DNA from: Bdellovibrionales bacterium
GTDB taxonomy: Bacteria; Bdellovibrionota; Bdellovibrionia; Bdellovibrionales; UBA1609
NCBI GenBank assembly: GCA_020628165.1
Contig: JAHDFM010000022.1
Coordinates: forward strand, 1-56,713
Reading direction: 5' to 3'
Length of the DNA: 56,713 bases
Part shown: piece after piece, positions 1-9,128 of the stretch
How the letters are laid out: every line of letters begins with the position of its first letter
Numbering within the stretch: position 1 is the stretch's first letter
Notes under the pieces: model-generated
What the model was told of the DNA's origin: nothing
The model's input: the letters and a program-made list of their open reading frames with translations, nothing else
The model's database searches: none
Made by a program: the position numbers and the translations under genes

Positions 1-77
1 GACAGTTTGAAAACTCAAAGGCTAGTGAACATGAGCCAAAGATTGTTTTTGTTAATGATGACAATATTCCAAAATAA
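1..77 (+). CDS. 3' end of an unidentified gene (partial)
   Basis: Reading from base 3 there is an open frame of 24 codons ending at TAA 75-77. The tail is acidic and hydrophilic (it includes FVNDDNIPK) and looks like the C-terminus of a real protein. Of the other two plus-strand frames, one meets stop codons almost at once and the other runs to a stop just beyond base 77, so the choice of frame is an inference. Too little is present to name a family. The next 244 bases are very AT-rich and hold no gene I can support. Confidence 0.4.
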   Translation, partial: QFENSKASEHEPKIVFVNDDNIPK

Positions 78-321
78 ATCATATTAATACTTCTACAAAT
101 GATTCACTTGCCTATAAAAAATATCAAACTTAGATAAAATCATAATTCGTATAAATTATTGACAATTTGATAATATTTTTACTTATTTTCAATGCTAGTT
201 TTTATGACTCATTTTTATGGTATTATTATTAAAATTATATCTTCTATATATTTGAATTTACCTTACCTCATGTATAGATAAAATAGAGTTTAACCCCTTG
301 TTGTCTAATTAAAAGGAAAAA

Positions 322-1077
322 ATGAAATATCTTGCTATTTATTTAATTATAAACTTTTTATCTTATCAATTAGCTCATGCTTATGAAGTGCTACCAGCTA
401 ACACCATACATATCACCGACTTCAACCAAGACAGTATTATTTTAAAACCCATCTCTGCAGAAAAAGCTGAAGACATTGTTAGCTACTTGAAGAAAAAAAA
501 CTACATACCTTACAAGTATTATGCAGACGCTTGCCATGTGAGAACACAAGAGGTTTCAGATTTAATCAGTTTCAAGTACTATAATTCTCAATCCATTGAT
601 GTTGCCAAAATAGCCATTGAACCAAAACAAGAGACTGATGTTATCACTTACAAAAGTGAAAATAGTCCATGGCAACTGAGATGGAAATACCATATGGCAC
701 CAATGATTAATGTCGAAGGTGAACTGATGGTTGTTGACTTAACTTTGTTTGATACCTTTGTAAGTGTAAAAACCTGGCATGATGAAGTTCTCAAAAACAC
801 AACTGATCTGAAAAAATATCGTCAATTTTTTATGAATCGCTTTACATTTAGAACATCATTAAAAAATCAACGCTTTAAACAGTTACCACGTAAGTTTGAT
901 ATATCTATGTCAGGTTTCATATCACAGTTTAAAAATGATTTTAAGCTATACGGCGCTTACATGCAAAAGTGCATACTTCAAGTTGAGGGTGAGCCAGACA
1001 GAGTTGGTGGCTTGTTGTTAAGTGAAGTTCCTGAATCCTATGATTTAAGTTCTCTACCGACATGCTTTGAGCAATAA
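322..1077 (+). CDS. Secreted protein of unknown function
   Basis: A 251-residue protein with a clear Sec signal peptide: two charged residues, a hydrophobic core and an A-H-A cleavage site near residue 20. The mature part is mixed alpha/beta in character, lysine-rich, with three cysteines (near residues 66, 217 and 248). No catalytic motif or known domain was recognised. An AAGGA Shine-Dalgarno lies just before the ATG. It is followed 38 bases later by two lipoprotein genes on the same strand, so the three may be expressed together and act in the periplasm or on the outer membrane. Function unknown. Confidence 0.75.
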   Translation: MKYLAIYLIINFLSYQLAHAYEVLPANTIHITDFNQDSIILKPISAEKAEDIVSYLKKKNYIPYKYYADACHVRTQEVSDLISFKYYNSQSIDVAKIAIEPKQETDVITYKSENSPWQLRWKYHMAPMINVEGELMVVDLTLFDTFVSVKTWHDEVLKNTTDLKKYRQFFMNRFTFRTSLKNQRFKQLPRKFDISMSGFISQFKNDFKLYGAYMQKCILQVEGEPDRVGGLLLSEVPESYDLSSLPTCFEQ

Positions 1078-1115
1078 AAATTGACATAAATAGAAATCCT
1101 ATCGATCATAGATGT

Positions 1116-1613
1116 ATGAAGTATTTAATTCTATGCTCTTTTACTTTGCTCATCGGCTGTAGTGTTTTTAATAAAAAACAACAAGTTGATGAAAACGGCA
1201 AACCTATTGAACCTCCACCACTAGCGTCAACTCACCCCAGTGGAGATATTTGCAATGCTCTTCATTTGAAATCACCAATCAAATATCCAAAAGTCCCCAT
1301 TGGCACATCCGAGCAATTGATTGTGGAAGTCTTTATTGAAAAGCAGCACGAGCTAACAAGTCTGACAGCAAGTGGTTTATATGACCCCCTTTCTTTTTAT
1401 GGGGGCAGTTTTCCAGGAGTGTTTCCTGAAAACACCTTTCGACCTTGCAGCTCTTATTTATCAAGTGCTGATGAAGCAGCTAATTACTGTCACATGCGCT
1501 TAAATTTCAATCCCCATCAACGAAAAACTTTTAGAAGACAACTAACCATTAATTACACACTCAACGGCAGAAGCTGCTCACGTGTCGTTAGCGTTGTTGC
1601 CACTGGATTTTAA
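1116..1613 (+). CDS. Lipoprotein, first of two tandem paralogs
   Basis: A 165-residue predicted lipoprotein: MKYLILCSFTLLIGC is a short hydrophobic signal ending in a canonical LIGC lipobox, so the mature protein should start at Cys15. The body looks like a single beta-sandwich. It shares with the next gene the order F-(Y/F)-G-x2-FPG-x-x-P, a central Cys, a Y/F-C pair, N/E-F-x-P, and a C-terminal L-T-x-x-Y-x-L-N-G-x-x-C-S block. That pattern resembles Ig-like ASPM/SPD2/Hydin-type modules, but this is inference. The stop lies 7 bases before the start of the paralog, so the two are probably cotranscribed. Confidence 0.75.
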   Translation: MKYLILCSFTLLIGCSVFNKKQQVDENGKPIEPPPLASTHPSGDICNALHLKSPIKYPKVPIGTSEQLIVEVFIEKQHELTSLTASGLYDPLSFYGGSFPGVFPENTFRPCSSYLSSADEAANYCHMRLNFNPHQRKTFRRQLTINYTLNGRSCSRVVSVVATGF

Positions 1614-1620
1614 ATATAAA

Positions 1621-2127
1621 ATGTATCCACGTTTAGCATTCGTATTTTTATTACTTTCAATAGCTTCCTGCAGTTCAGAAAAAGTCAAAGACAACTCCGT
1701 ATCAAGACCCTCTTATTCTGGCGATTGCAAAAAATTTAAATTAAAAGACCAAGGAACTGGAATAAACTTATCATTCAAAAAAGAACTCGATTTTGGCATC
1801 ACTGCCGTTAACAACAAACGTTTTAAAACATTAGAATTTTACACTCGCGACGAAACTGTGCGCGCAGAAAACCTAACTGGTAATATTTATGAGCCGCCAT
1901 TTTCTTTTGGTCATGCCTTCCCTGGTATCAGCCCACAGTATTATGGCTGCCAGACAAATGTACCACCCATTGATAATGCCGGACGGAGATTCTGCCTCAT
2001 TAATTTGGAGTTTGTCCCCTCGACTGACAGGCATTATATGAGTACTTTTGTACTGACTTATTATCTCAATGGAGCGCAGTGCTCTCAGCTCATTACCCTG
2101 AGAGGCCAAGGCGTTATCGTTCGGTAA
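1621..2127 (+). CDS. Lipoprotein, second of two tandem paralogs
   Basis: The frame is open from 1582, but I choose ATG 1621. It gives a proper lipoprotein signal (MYPRLAFVFLLLSIASC, lipobox IASC) and removes the overlap with the previous gene. The 168-residue product matches the preceding lipoprotein across its C-terminal two thirds: FSFG-x2-FPG-x-x-P, two or three aligned cysteines, an N-L-E-F-x-P strand, and a final T-Y-x-L-N-G-x-x-C-S strand. This suggests tandem duplication followed by strong divergence of the N-terminal linker. Probably an outer-membrane-anchored beta-sandwich protein; function unknown. Confidence 0.75.
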   Translation: MYPRLAFVFLLLSIASCSSEKVKDNSVSRPSYSGDCKKFKLKDQGTGINLSFKKELDFGITAVNNKRFKTLEFYTRDETVRAENLTGNIYEPPFSFGHAFPGISPQYYGCQTNVPPIDNAGRRFCLINLEFVPSTDRHYMSTFVLTYYLNGAQCSQLITLRGQGVIVR

Positions 2128-2150
2128 CTTTTATAATATCAACGATTCTT

Positions 2151-3059
2151 TTATTGATGTGACTTTGTTTCTAAATGACAAGATTTATTGAGCCAGCTTT
2201 TGATGGCGATGAGTTTTTCTAAATCTATTCCCGTTTTGTAACCCATGCCCTGAAGCATATACACAAGGTCCTCTGTAGCCAAGTTCCCGCTAGCACCTTG
2301 ACCGGCATAAGGACATCCACCCAAACCACCTACACTGGCATCAAAAGTGGTGACTCCCATTTTTAAACCTTGCAAGACATTCGCAAGGGCGGTGCCATGA
2401 GTGTTATGAAAATGCAGGGCAATTTTTTTAAGAGGTATATTGTTCTTAATTAATAAATTTAAAACTTGTTCTATATTTTTGGGAGTCGCCCGTCCGATGG
2501 TGTCACTGATCGCCACTTCATAAACACCTAAATCAAGCATTCTATTAGTTAGCTCTAAGACCTTCTTAGGCTTAACAGGGCCATCAAACGGGCAATAAAA
2601 AGCCGTGCTCAAATACCCGCGCACTTTGATTTTATTTTTCTTAGCCACTTGCACGACACTGGTGAATCGCTCAAAGCTTTCATCAATGCTGCAGTTGATG
2701 TTTTTTTGAGAGAAGCCTTCACTGCAAGCGGCGAAAATAGCAATTCGTTTTATCGGTGTTTTCAAAGCATCATTCATTCCGCGCAAGTTAGGAACAAGAC
2801 TTGAGTACTTCTTTTGTAACTTTGAAAGGTTATTGCTTTGTTTGAGCTCGCTTTTAAACAAACGCTGTATGAGCTTGCCACTGCCCTGCATTTGCGGAAC
2901 CCACTTAGGGCTTACAAAAGATCCCACTTCGATATATTTTAAATGGGCATCTGATAATTTTTTAATCAGCTTTAATTTTGTTTGTGGCGATAGAATTTGC
3001 TTTTCATTTTGCAAGCCATCTCTTGGGCCCACTTCAACGATTTTAATTTTTTTAGGCAT
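2151..3059 (-). CDS. liuE: Hydroxymethylglutaryl-CoA lyase
   Basis: Cleaves HMG-CoA to acetoacetate and acetyl-CoA, the last step of leucine degradation. It opens with the family signature KIVEVGPRDGLQNEK (divalent-metal-binding Asp) and carries the C-terminal active-site block GGLGGCPYAGQGASGN with the catalytic Cys. Length (302 residues) is normal for the family's TIM barrel. An in-frame GTG at 3071 exists, but ATG 3059 is preferred because GTGAGG sits at Shine-Dalgarno distance. It overlaps the biotinyl-protein gene by 8 bases. It is the last gene of a five-gene operon whose other members make up the methylcrotonyl-CoA branch. Confidence 0.92.
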   Translation of the reverse strand: MPKKIKIVEVGPRDGLQNEKQILSPQTKLKLIKKLSDAHLKYIEVGSFVSPKWVPQMQGSGKLIQRLFKSELKQSNNLSKLQKKYSSLVPNLRGMNDALKTPIKRIAIFAACSEGFSQKNINCSIDESFERFTSVVQVAKKNKIKVRGYLSTAFYCPFDGPVKPKKVLELTNRMLDLGVYEVAISDTIGRATPKNIEQVLNLLIKNNIPLKKIALHFHNTHGTALANVLQGLKMGVTTFDASVGGLGGCPYAGQGASGNLATEDLVYMLQGMGYKTGIDLEKLIAIKSWLNKSCHLETKSHQ

Positions 3060-3441
3060 CACTGGCCTCACTCACTTCTATTTCTACCAGGAGCTGCTTA
3101 ACTCCAACTTGATCACCAACTTCACAGTCTATGGATTTAATAACGCCATCTTGAGTGGCCTTTAAACTGTACTCCATCTTCATTGCTTCCATCACAAGAA
3201 CAAGGTCACCTTTACTAATGCTGTCGCCAACATTGGTTTTGATCGCCAAAATCTTACCCGGCATTGGAGCAACGATATTTTTATCCCCGCCATCCATCTT
3301 AGAGCGACTTTTGCGTTTGTTTTTTTGGGACATGTCGTGAACAAACGTTTTTCCCGAGAAATGAACCCACAGCTCATCCCCTAAAGTTTGTGACCACACG
3401 GTCACTCGTTGTCCATCAACATTTAAAATTAAATTTTTCAT
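3052..3441 (-). CDS. Biotinyl (BCCP-like) subunit of an acyl-CoA carboxylase
   Basis: A 129-residue protein whose C-terminal 75 residues form a biotinyl/lipoyl domain: VAPMPGKI opens it and EAMKMEY holds the Lys that is biotinylated. The first 40 residues (an N-terminal beta strand pair followed by a basic linker) may be what remains of the BT domain that joins carboxylase and carrier in a normal methylcrotonyl-CoA carboxylase alpha chain. It starts 2 bases after the biotin carboxylase stop but in another frame, so carrier and carboxylase are separate polypeptides. It serves as the mobile CO2 carrier between the two catalytic subunits of this operon. Confidence 0.88.
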   Translation of the reverse strand: MKNLILNVDGQRVTVWSQTLGDELWVHFSGKTFVHDMSQKNKRKSRSKMDGGDKNIVAPMPGKILAIKTNVGDSISKGDLVLVMEAMKMEYSLKATQDGVIKSIDCEVGDQVGVKQLLVEIEVSEASDA

Positions 3442-3443
3442 CC

Positions 3444-4907
3444 TTAAACCTCAAACCAAGGGTTCATATCGTCAGTGATCTCTTCACTTTTAACAGTTTG
3501 CTTTGAAACAGCTGTTAATATCGCTGTTTCTAATTCATTGTTTTCTGTCGGCTCTAAAGCTCCAGGAAAGTGCTTGTTTAAAAACTGCGTGGTCATTTGC
3601 CCTGTCACAAATTCTTCGTGCTCTAATATCTTCAATAAAAATGGAATGTTAGTTTTTAAACCAAAGATCACCGTTTCTTTGAGAGTCTCTTGCATTTTTT
3701 TGATGGCACGAGCTCGCGTCTCATCGTGAACAATGATCTTCGCGATCATCGAATCATAGTTTGTTGTGATGGTATCACCTTCATCGAAGCCAACCTCATA
3801 ACGGCGCCCAGGGCCGTGAGGCCAATGGCAAAAGCCGAGCCTGCCAATACTAGGGACTCCACCCAAGTAAGGGTCTTCGGCGTAGATACGGCACTCAATA
3901 GCGTGCCCATGTGGTGTCATGTCAGCTTGATTCCAAATCACGCTATTATCAGCCGCCACCATGATTTGCGCCTTTACTAGGTCCACACCCATGATCATTT
4001 CACTCACAGGATGCTCCACTTGCAAACGCGTGTTCATCTCTAAAAAGTAGTGTTTACCATCTTGGACTAGAAACTCCACGGTCCCTGCACCCAAGTACTT
4101 TGCTTTTTCAGCAACACTCACGGCTGATTTATGGATCTCTTCACGTAAGCTAGCTGATATTTGCCCCAAACTTTCTTCAATCACTTTTTGATGGCGCCTT
4201 TGTACAGAGCATTCGCGCTCATATAAGTGAAATACTTTTCCTGTGCAGTCACCGAAGATTTGCACCTCGATGTGTTTAGCATTGTTTAAGTACTTTTCTA
4301 GAAAAAGTTTATCAGAACCAAAAGCATTGATACCTTCACGCTTTGCTGACTCAATGGCCGCAGCGGCTTCATCTTCACTGTATGCCACCTTCAAACCACG
4401 GCCACCACCACCGCCTGCAACTTTCACCATCACAGGAAAACCAATGGCCTTCATTTCAGTAAGCAATCGCTCTGTTGACTGATCATCTCCTTTGTAACCT
4501 GGGATCACTGGACACTCAGTGGTCTCCACTAATTTTTTAGCCGAGATCTTATCTCCAAACAAAGCAATGGACTCCGGCGACGGGCCAATAAAAATAATGC
4601 GGTTATCTATGCACTTCTGAGCAAATTCTGCGTTCTCAGATAAAAATCCGAAGCCCGGGTGAATGGCATCGCAACCGCTCGCTAAAGCTCCGTCAATCAC
4701 CGCCTGCATATTCATATAACTGTTCGTAATGGGTGCTCCCCCAATGCAAACAACCTCATCGGCCTGTCGATAAGCCACTGACTGCTCGTCAGCTTCGGAA
4801 TGCAAGAGAACGGAAGTGACTCCGAGCTCTTTACAAGCACGAATGATTCTTACGGCCACTTCACCACGGTTCGCTATGCCTACTTTTTCAATTCTAGATA
4901 AACTCAT
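3444..4907 (-). CDS. liuD: Biotin carboxylase subunit (methylcrotonyl/acyl-CoA carboxylase alpha, carrier domain split off)
   Basis: ATP-grasp biotin carboxylase: N-domain KVGIANRGEVAVRIIRACKELG, ATP-grasp glycine loop VKVAGGGGGRGLK, ERECSVQRRHQKVIEE, and EMNTRLQVEHPVSE with the metal- and bicarbonate-binding residues. The frame is open further upstream to 4988, but ATG 4907 (MSLSRIEKVGI) is the family-like start and lies 1 base after the hydratase stop. At 487 residues it has the carboxylase and B/C domains but no biotinyl domain; that is the next gene. With the neighbouring carboxyltransferase it should carboxylate 3-methylcrotonyl-CoA. A propionyl- or geranyl-CoA specificity cannot be excluded from sequence alone. 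Confidence 0.9.
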   Translation of the reverse strand: MSLSRIEKVGIANRGEVAVRIIRACKELGVTSVLLHSEADEQSVAYRQADEVVCIGGAPITNSYMNMQAVIDGALASGCDAIHPGFGFLSENAEFAQKCIDNRIIFIGPSPESIALFGDKISAKKLVETTECPVIPGYKGDDQSTERLLTEMKAIGFPVMVKVAGGGGGRGLKVAYSEDEAAAAIESAKREGINAFGSDKLFLEKYLNNAKHIEVQIFGDCTGKVFHLYERECSVQRRHQKVIEESLGQISASLREEIHKSAVSVAEKAKYLGAGTVEFLVQDGKHYFLEMNTRLQVEHPVSEMIMGVDLVKAQIMVAADNSVIWNQADMTPHGHAIECRIYAEDPYLGGVPSIGRLGFCHWPHGPGRRYEVGFDEGDTITTNYDSMIAKIIVHDETRARAIKKMQETLKETVIFGLKTNIPFLLKILEHEEFVTGQMTTQFLNKHFPGALEPTENNELETAILTAVSKQTVKSEEITDDMNPWFEV

Positions 4908-4908
4908 T

Positions 4909-5679
4909 TTAAACCCAACTTGCTTTGCGCTTTTCAAAAAAACTGGCCAAACCTTCTTGCCCCTCTGTACTGACTCTTCGTTCAGCAATCACTTTGGTTG
5001 TTATTTTTTTGATGTCTGTAAAAGCGTTTTTCTTTACTTGATTGATTAATTTTTTTGTCTCGCGCACAGCTTGTGGGCCAGCTTGCACAAAGCGCTTTAA
5101 AACCTTAGTTTTTATTTCATCACAAACAGCCTGTTCGCCAGTGTACTCAATAAGCCCAGCGTTTAAAGCCTCTTCTGCTGAAAACAGTTTGCCCGTTAGC
5201 ATAAACTCAGTGGCTTTGTTGGCGTTCATTTTATTTAGTACGAAAGGGCTAATCACCGCCGGTGCTAAACCTATCTTCACTTCACTAAAGGCAAAGCGGG
5301 TATCTGTATGAGCGATGCCCACATCGCAGATAGCGGCAAGCCCTGTCGCGCCCCCCATCACATAGCCTTGAAAAAAGCCAACAACGGGCACTTCACACTC
5401 TAAGCCTGCCTGAAACATATTATGCAACTCTTCAGAGTCAGCAGTGTTTTCCTCTAAGCTGTAATCCACCATGGACTTCATCCACTCAAGGTCAGCTCCC
5501 GCGCAAAAACAATCCCCAGCTCCCGTTAAACTAACACCGCGAATGTCTAAGTTATTATTAGCTGTTCTAAAGGCCTCAGTGATTTCTTTGATCATCTCAG
5601 GGTTGAAGGCATTTTTTTTGTCAGGCCGGTTCAGTTCAATATTTAAAATGGGATTTTCAATTTGAGTTTTTACAAACAT
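4909..5679 (-). CDS. liuC: Enoyl-CoA hydratase family, probable methylglutaconyl-CoA hydratase
   Basis: A 256-residue crotonase-fold protein. It has the CoA-binding/oxyanion segment GDCFCAGADLEWM near residues 55-67 and a second glycine-rich oxyanion segment, GYVMGGATGLAAICD, near residue 105. SEVKIGLAPAVISPF follows, where hydratases place the second catalytic acid. The A-G-A-D-L-x-W-M form is typical of LiuC/AUH-like methylglutaconyl-CoA hydratases and fits the operon, where the carboxylase product is 3-methylglutaconyl-CoA and the lyase substrate is HMG-CoA. It sits 3 bases after the carboxyltransferase gene. Confidence 0.85.
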   Translation of the reverse strand: MFVKTQIENPILNIELNRPDKKNAFNPEMIKEITEAFRTANNNLDIRGVSLTGAGDCFCAGADLEWMKSMVDYSLEENTADSEELHNMFQAGLECEVPVVGFFQGYVMGGATGLAAICDVGIAHTDTRFAFSEVKIGLAPAVISPFVLNKMNANKATEFMLTGKLFSAEEALNAGLIEYTGEQAVCDEIKTKVLKRFVQAGPQAVRETKKLINQVKKNAFTDIKKITTKVIAERRVSTEGQEGLASFFEKRKASWV

Positions 5680-5682
5680 AGA

Positions 5683-7290
5683 TCACATCCTAAAAATGGC
5701 TTTTTGTTTTTCTGGCCACATTTTATTTAAACTTGAACGAATCCCTAAAGCGACAACTTTACGAGTATCGATAGGATCAATAATGCCATCATCCCAAAGA
5801 CGTGCACTCGAATAATAAGCTGAGCTTTCAACTTCATACTTATCTAAAATAGGTTGTTTAAATAGTTGTTGTTCTTCTGGTGACATCGTTTCGTTTTTGC
5901 GTGCCAACTGATCCATTTTTACCGTGAGTAAAACGTTGGCCGCTTGCTCACCGCCCATAACTGAGATTTTAGCATTCGGCCACATCCAAAGTTGTCTCGG
6001 TTGATAAGCTCGCCCACACATGCCGTAGTTTCCTGCTCCGTAAGAGCCGCCAACTACAACTGTGAACTTTGGAACGCGTGTATTACTCACGGCTGTGACT
6101 AACTTTGCGCCGTGCTTGGCGATGCCTTCGTTTTCATATTTCTTACCCACCATAAAGCCAGTGATGTTTTGTAAAAATAAAAGTGGAATGCCTCTTTGGT
6201 CACACAGCTCAACAAAGTGTGCAGCTTTTAAAGCACTTTCACTAAACAGCACTCCGTTGTTAGCTACAATCCCAACTGGGTAACCGTAAATGTGAGAAAA
6301 ACCTGTAACTATGCTGGTGGCGTAGTTTTGTTTGAACTCATGAAACTCACTGCTATCTACTAACCGTGCAATGATCTCTTTGATATCAAAAGGTTTACGA
6401 GCGTCTTTTGAAACAATTCCGTAAAGCTCTTTAATATCATAGTCAGGATCCTTGCTTGCTATTCTTTTAATCGCAGCCTGTTCTGTTCTGTTAAGATTAA
6501 ACACAATGTCTCGCACGATTTCTAAGGCATGCTCATCGTCTTCGGCATAATGATCAGTCACTCCACTGATGCGACAATGCACGTCTGCTCCGCCCAAGTC
6601 TTGAGCTGTGACCTCTTCACCTGTTGCCGCTTTTACTAAAGGAGGCCCTCCCAGAAATATTGTGCCGTTGCCTTTAACAATAATGTTCTCGTCACTCATT
6701 GCCGGAACGTAAGCACCGCCAGCTGTGCAACTTCCCATCACACAAGCAATTTGCGGCAAACCCATGGCTGACATTTGAGCCTGGTTATAAAAAATACGTC
6801 CAAAATGATCTCGATCCGGGAACACTTGATCCTGCATTGGTAAAAAAGCCCCACCACTATCGACGAGATACACACAAGGAAGTCCATTTTCCATAGCCAC
6901 TTCTTGGGCTCTTAAGTGTTTTTTTACTGACATGGGAAAATAGGTTCCACCTTTAACTGTGGCATCGTTGGCAACGATGATGCATTCTTGTTTGTGAATC
7001 ACACCAATGCCAGTGACCACACCTGCACCGGGGGCCTTGTTGTCGTACATATTAAACCCGGCAAAAGTTGAAAACTCGAGAAAGTGACTGCCTGGATCAA
7101 TGAGCTTTTCAACTCGCTCTCTGGCTGTGAGTTTTCCTCTTGATTTGTGCTTTTCAGTGGATTTTGGCCCACCACCTTGCCGAACAGTCTCTTTGCGATC
7201 TTGCATTTGCTTAACAAGATCTAGCATGTACTCTTTGTTTTCTAAAAAAGTGGCTGAAGATAGATCTATGTTTGAGTCAATATACGACAC
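5683..7290 (-). CDS. liuB: Methylcrotonyl-CoA carboxylase carboxyltransferase (beta) subunit
   Basis: A 535-residue carboxyltransferase with both crotonase-like halves. Family marks include [18 protein letters not shown] near residue 50, [39 protein letters not shown] and [19 protein letters not shown]. The last of these is characteristic of methylcrotonyl-CoA carboxylase beta chains. The start is GTG, with GGGGGG five bases upstream. It is the first gene of the leucine-degradation operon. An isovaleryl-CoA dehydrogenase (LiuA) is not next to it, so that step must be encoded elsewhere or substrate must enter as methylcrotonyl-CoA. Its promoter should lie in the 276-base divergent gap at 7291-7566. 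Confidence 0.92.
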   Translation of the reverse strand: MSYIDSNIDLSSATFLENKEYMLDLVKQMQDRKETVRQGGGPKSTEKHKSRGKLTARERVEKLIDPGSHFLEFSTFAGFNMYDNKAPGAGVVTGIGVIHKQECIIVANDATVKGGTYFPMSVKKHLRAQEVAMENGLPCVYLVDSGGAFLPMQDQVFPDRDHFGRIFYNQAQMSAMGLPQIACVMGSCTAGGAYVPAMSDENIIVKGNGTIFLGGPPLVKAATGEEVTAQDLGGADVHCRISGVTDHYAEDDEHALEIVRDIVFNLNRTEQAAIKRIASKDPDYDIKELYGIVSKDARKPFDIKEIIARLVDSSEFHEFKQNYATSIVTGFSHIYGYPVGIVANNGVLFSESALKAAHFVELCDQRGIPLLFLQNITGFMVGKKYENEGIAKHGAKLVTAVSNTRVPKFTVVVGGSYGAGNYGMCGRAYQPRQLWMWPNAKISVMGGEQAANVLLTVKMDQLARKNETMSPEEQQLFKQPILDKYEVESSAYYSSARLWDDGIIDPIDTRKVVALGIRSSLNKMWPEKQKAIFRM

Positions 7291-7566
7291 ATTCGCCCCC
7301 CATAAAAATAGTGCTCAAAGTTTAACTACAAGAGATCACTAACTATGTGGCTTATATACTTATTTTACTGTTTTTTCACTCTTAAAAAATACACCTTTGT
7401 ACTTTGTTATATTTGACACACTGAAAAAATGATCAAACTCATACAAATTAAAATCAGTCCCAAACACTATATGCACAGTGTAAAACACTCTTGCTGGGCT
7501 CCAGTCGTTGAAGTGCTATGAATTAAGAGCTAAATTGGTGAAATGATTGCTTAAAGGGGATCAATT

Positions 7567-7986
7567 ATGAAATACATACACTTAGTCATCTTAACACTTT
7601 TCTTATCGTTAACTTGGAACCTTGTTCAAAGTGACCAAAATGTTTCAGAGTTAATTCACGCCGAAATCCAAGATGATTTGAAAGTCCTCATCGGCAACTA
7701 TGTCGCATCACAAGTTCCCAATGTTAAAAATATTAATTTTAAAAATATTTGGAGTGAATCCTTATCAGACACTAAAGTCAAAGCACACTTTAAATACAGT
7801 TTTGATGATGAAACTGAAAACATTGGAAAATCCGGCAATCTAATTGATGGTTTCGCAATATTAAACAAAACAGATGAAACCCAAGATGGAGCTGCCGTTT
7901 GGACACTTGATGAAATACAAATTTTAAATAACCACGTCACTTTCGAACAAGGCATCACCTTGAGTCCCAACGACGATGACGAGTGA
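7567..7986 (+). CDS. Small secreted protein, coupled to a methyltransferase
   Basis: A 139-residue protein with a Sec-type signal peptide (about 20 residues, hydrophobic core LVILTLFLSLTW). The mature part is acidic and ends in a DDDE tail. No cysteines and no recognised domain. Shine-Dalgarno AAGGGG precedes the ATG. The last 11 bases overlap the start of the methyltransferase gene, which implies translational coupling even though one product appears to be exported and the other cytoplasmic. Function unknown. Confidence 0.7.
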   Translation: MKYIHLVILTLFLSLTWNLVQSDQNVSELIHAEIQDDLKVLIGNYVASQVPNVKNINFKNIWSESLSDTKVKAHFKYSFDDETENIGKSGNLIDGFAILNKTDETQDGAAVWTLDEIQILNNHVTFEQGITLSPNDDDE

Positions 7987-9022
7987 TCTACAACTTCCTG
8001 ATAAATTCATTCAGATTGATTTAGAAGGGTATTTTCATTTTGGTGAAAACCGAGTAAATGACACAAATGTCGGCCTCAATTTATTCAACAATCTCAAAGT
8101 GACAGAGACTGGTCATGCTATAACTTCATATAACGGCACTGATGTTTTAGTTGAAGCTTTTGATCAACCCCTAGTTGCTCACTCTATTGATCGCATCAAT
8201 GATAATCACTGGGAAATTCAATTGCCTTATGGCTTCAAACAGCAAGTCAATTTGGACAGTTTGTGCTTAGACGAATGGGATCGCTTTTTAGGTGAAACTA
8301 CGTCTGGTATTCCTTTTGTCTTAAACAGATCTGCTCAGGCTAATTTCTTTAACCTCGTAGATGATTATGATGATGACAGCATTACAATTGGTTCAGCAAA
8401 GTTAACGACAGATAACTGGCTTAGTAATAATCACGATACACGCAATGAAAGTTTTTGGACAGACATCTACCAGACTGAAGATCCCGGTTGGGATTTAAAA
8501 GTTCCACACCCGTGTTTACAATCCACTTTGAATCAACTCAAACTCAACAAATGTCGTATCCTCAATCTTGGCTGTGGTACCGGCACTGATGCTCATTTTT
8601 TTGCAAGCCTTGGGCATATTGTGACCGGTGTAGATTTCAGCCCAGAAGCTATCTCACAAGCAAAGAAAAAATATGAAGGCACTAAAAACCTCAACTTCAT
8701 CCAAAAAGATGTTTTTGATGTGACTCCGGAAGAACTCGGACACTTTGACTTAATTTATGAACACACGCTTTACTGTGCTATCTCCCCAGATAGACGCAAT
8801 GCCCTTAAAAAAAAGTGGCTGCAAATGCTCACTGACAAAGGACAACTTCTCGGTGTGTTTTTCACTATGCACAAACGTTTTGGCCCCCCTTTTGGTGGCA
8901 GCGAGTGGGAAATACAGCAACGACTCAAAAAAGACTTTCGCTTTCTCTATTGGACGCGCAGCAAACTTTCCCCAGGTAAACGTATGGGTAAAGAACTAAT
9001 TGTTTTTGCCGAAAAAATATAA
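7976..9022 (+). CDS. SAM-dependent methyltransferase (TPMT-like) with an uncharacterised N-terminal domain
   Basis: The C-terminal 190 residues form a class I Rossmann methyltransferase: SAM-binding motif ILNLGCGTGTDAHFFASLGH, acidic motif II GVDFSPEAI, then QKDVFD and a YEHTLYCAI motif. The lead-in (NESFWTDIYQTEDPGWDL) and YEHTLYCAI resemble thiopurine S-methyltransferase family proteins, which methylate small thiol, halide or metalloid substrates. Residues 1-150 form a separate beta-rich domain that I do not recognise; it is rich in aspartate and aromatic residues. Overlaps the preceding gene by 11 bases. The substrate cannot be read from the sequence. Confidence 0.82.
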   Translation: MTSDLQLPDKFIQIDLEGYFHFGENRVNDTNVGLNLFNNLKVTETGHAITSYNGTDVLVEAFDQPLVAHSIDRINDNHWEIQLPYGFKQQVNLDSLCLDEWDRFLGETTSGIPFVLNRSAQANFFNLVDDYDDDSITIGSAKLTTDNWLSNNHDTRNESFWTDIYQTEDPGWDLKVPHPCLQSTLNQLKLNKCRILNLGCGTGTDAHFFASLGHIVTGVDFSPEAISQAKKKYEGTKNLNFIQKDVFDVTPEELGHFDLIYEHTLYCAISPDRRNALKKKWLQMLTDKGQLLGVFFTMHKRFGPPFGGSEWEIQQRLKKDFRFLYWTRSKLSPGKRMGKELIVFAEKI

Positions 9023-9128
9023 AATACAAATGTTTTTCCAACAAAACACTTACAAAAATTAACCATAACAAATAAAGTTAATCCAATTGCAACAAATGGA
9101 CGTTGCCTTTAAATCAACGGAGTGGTTT

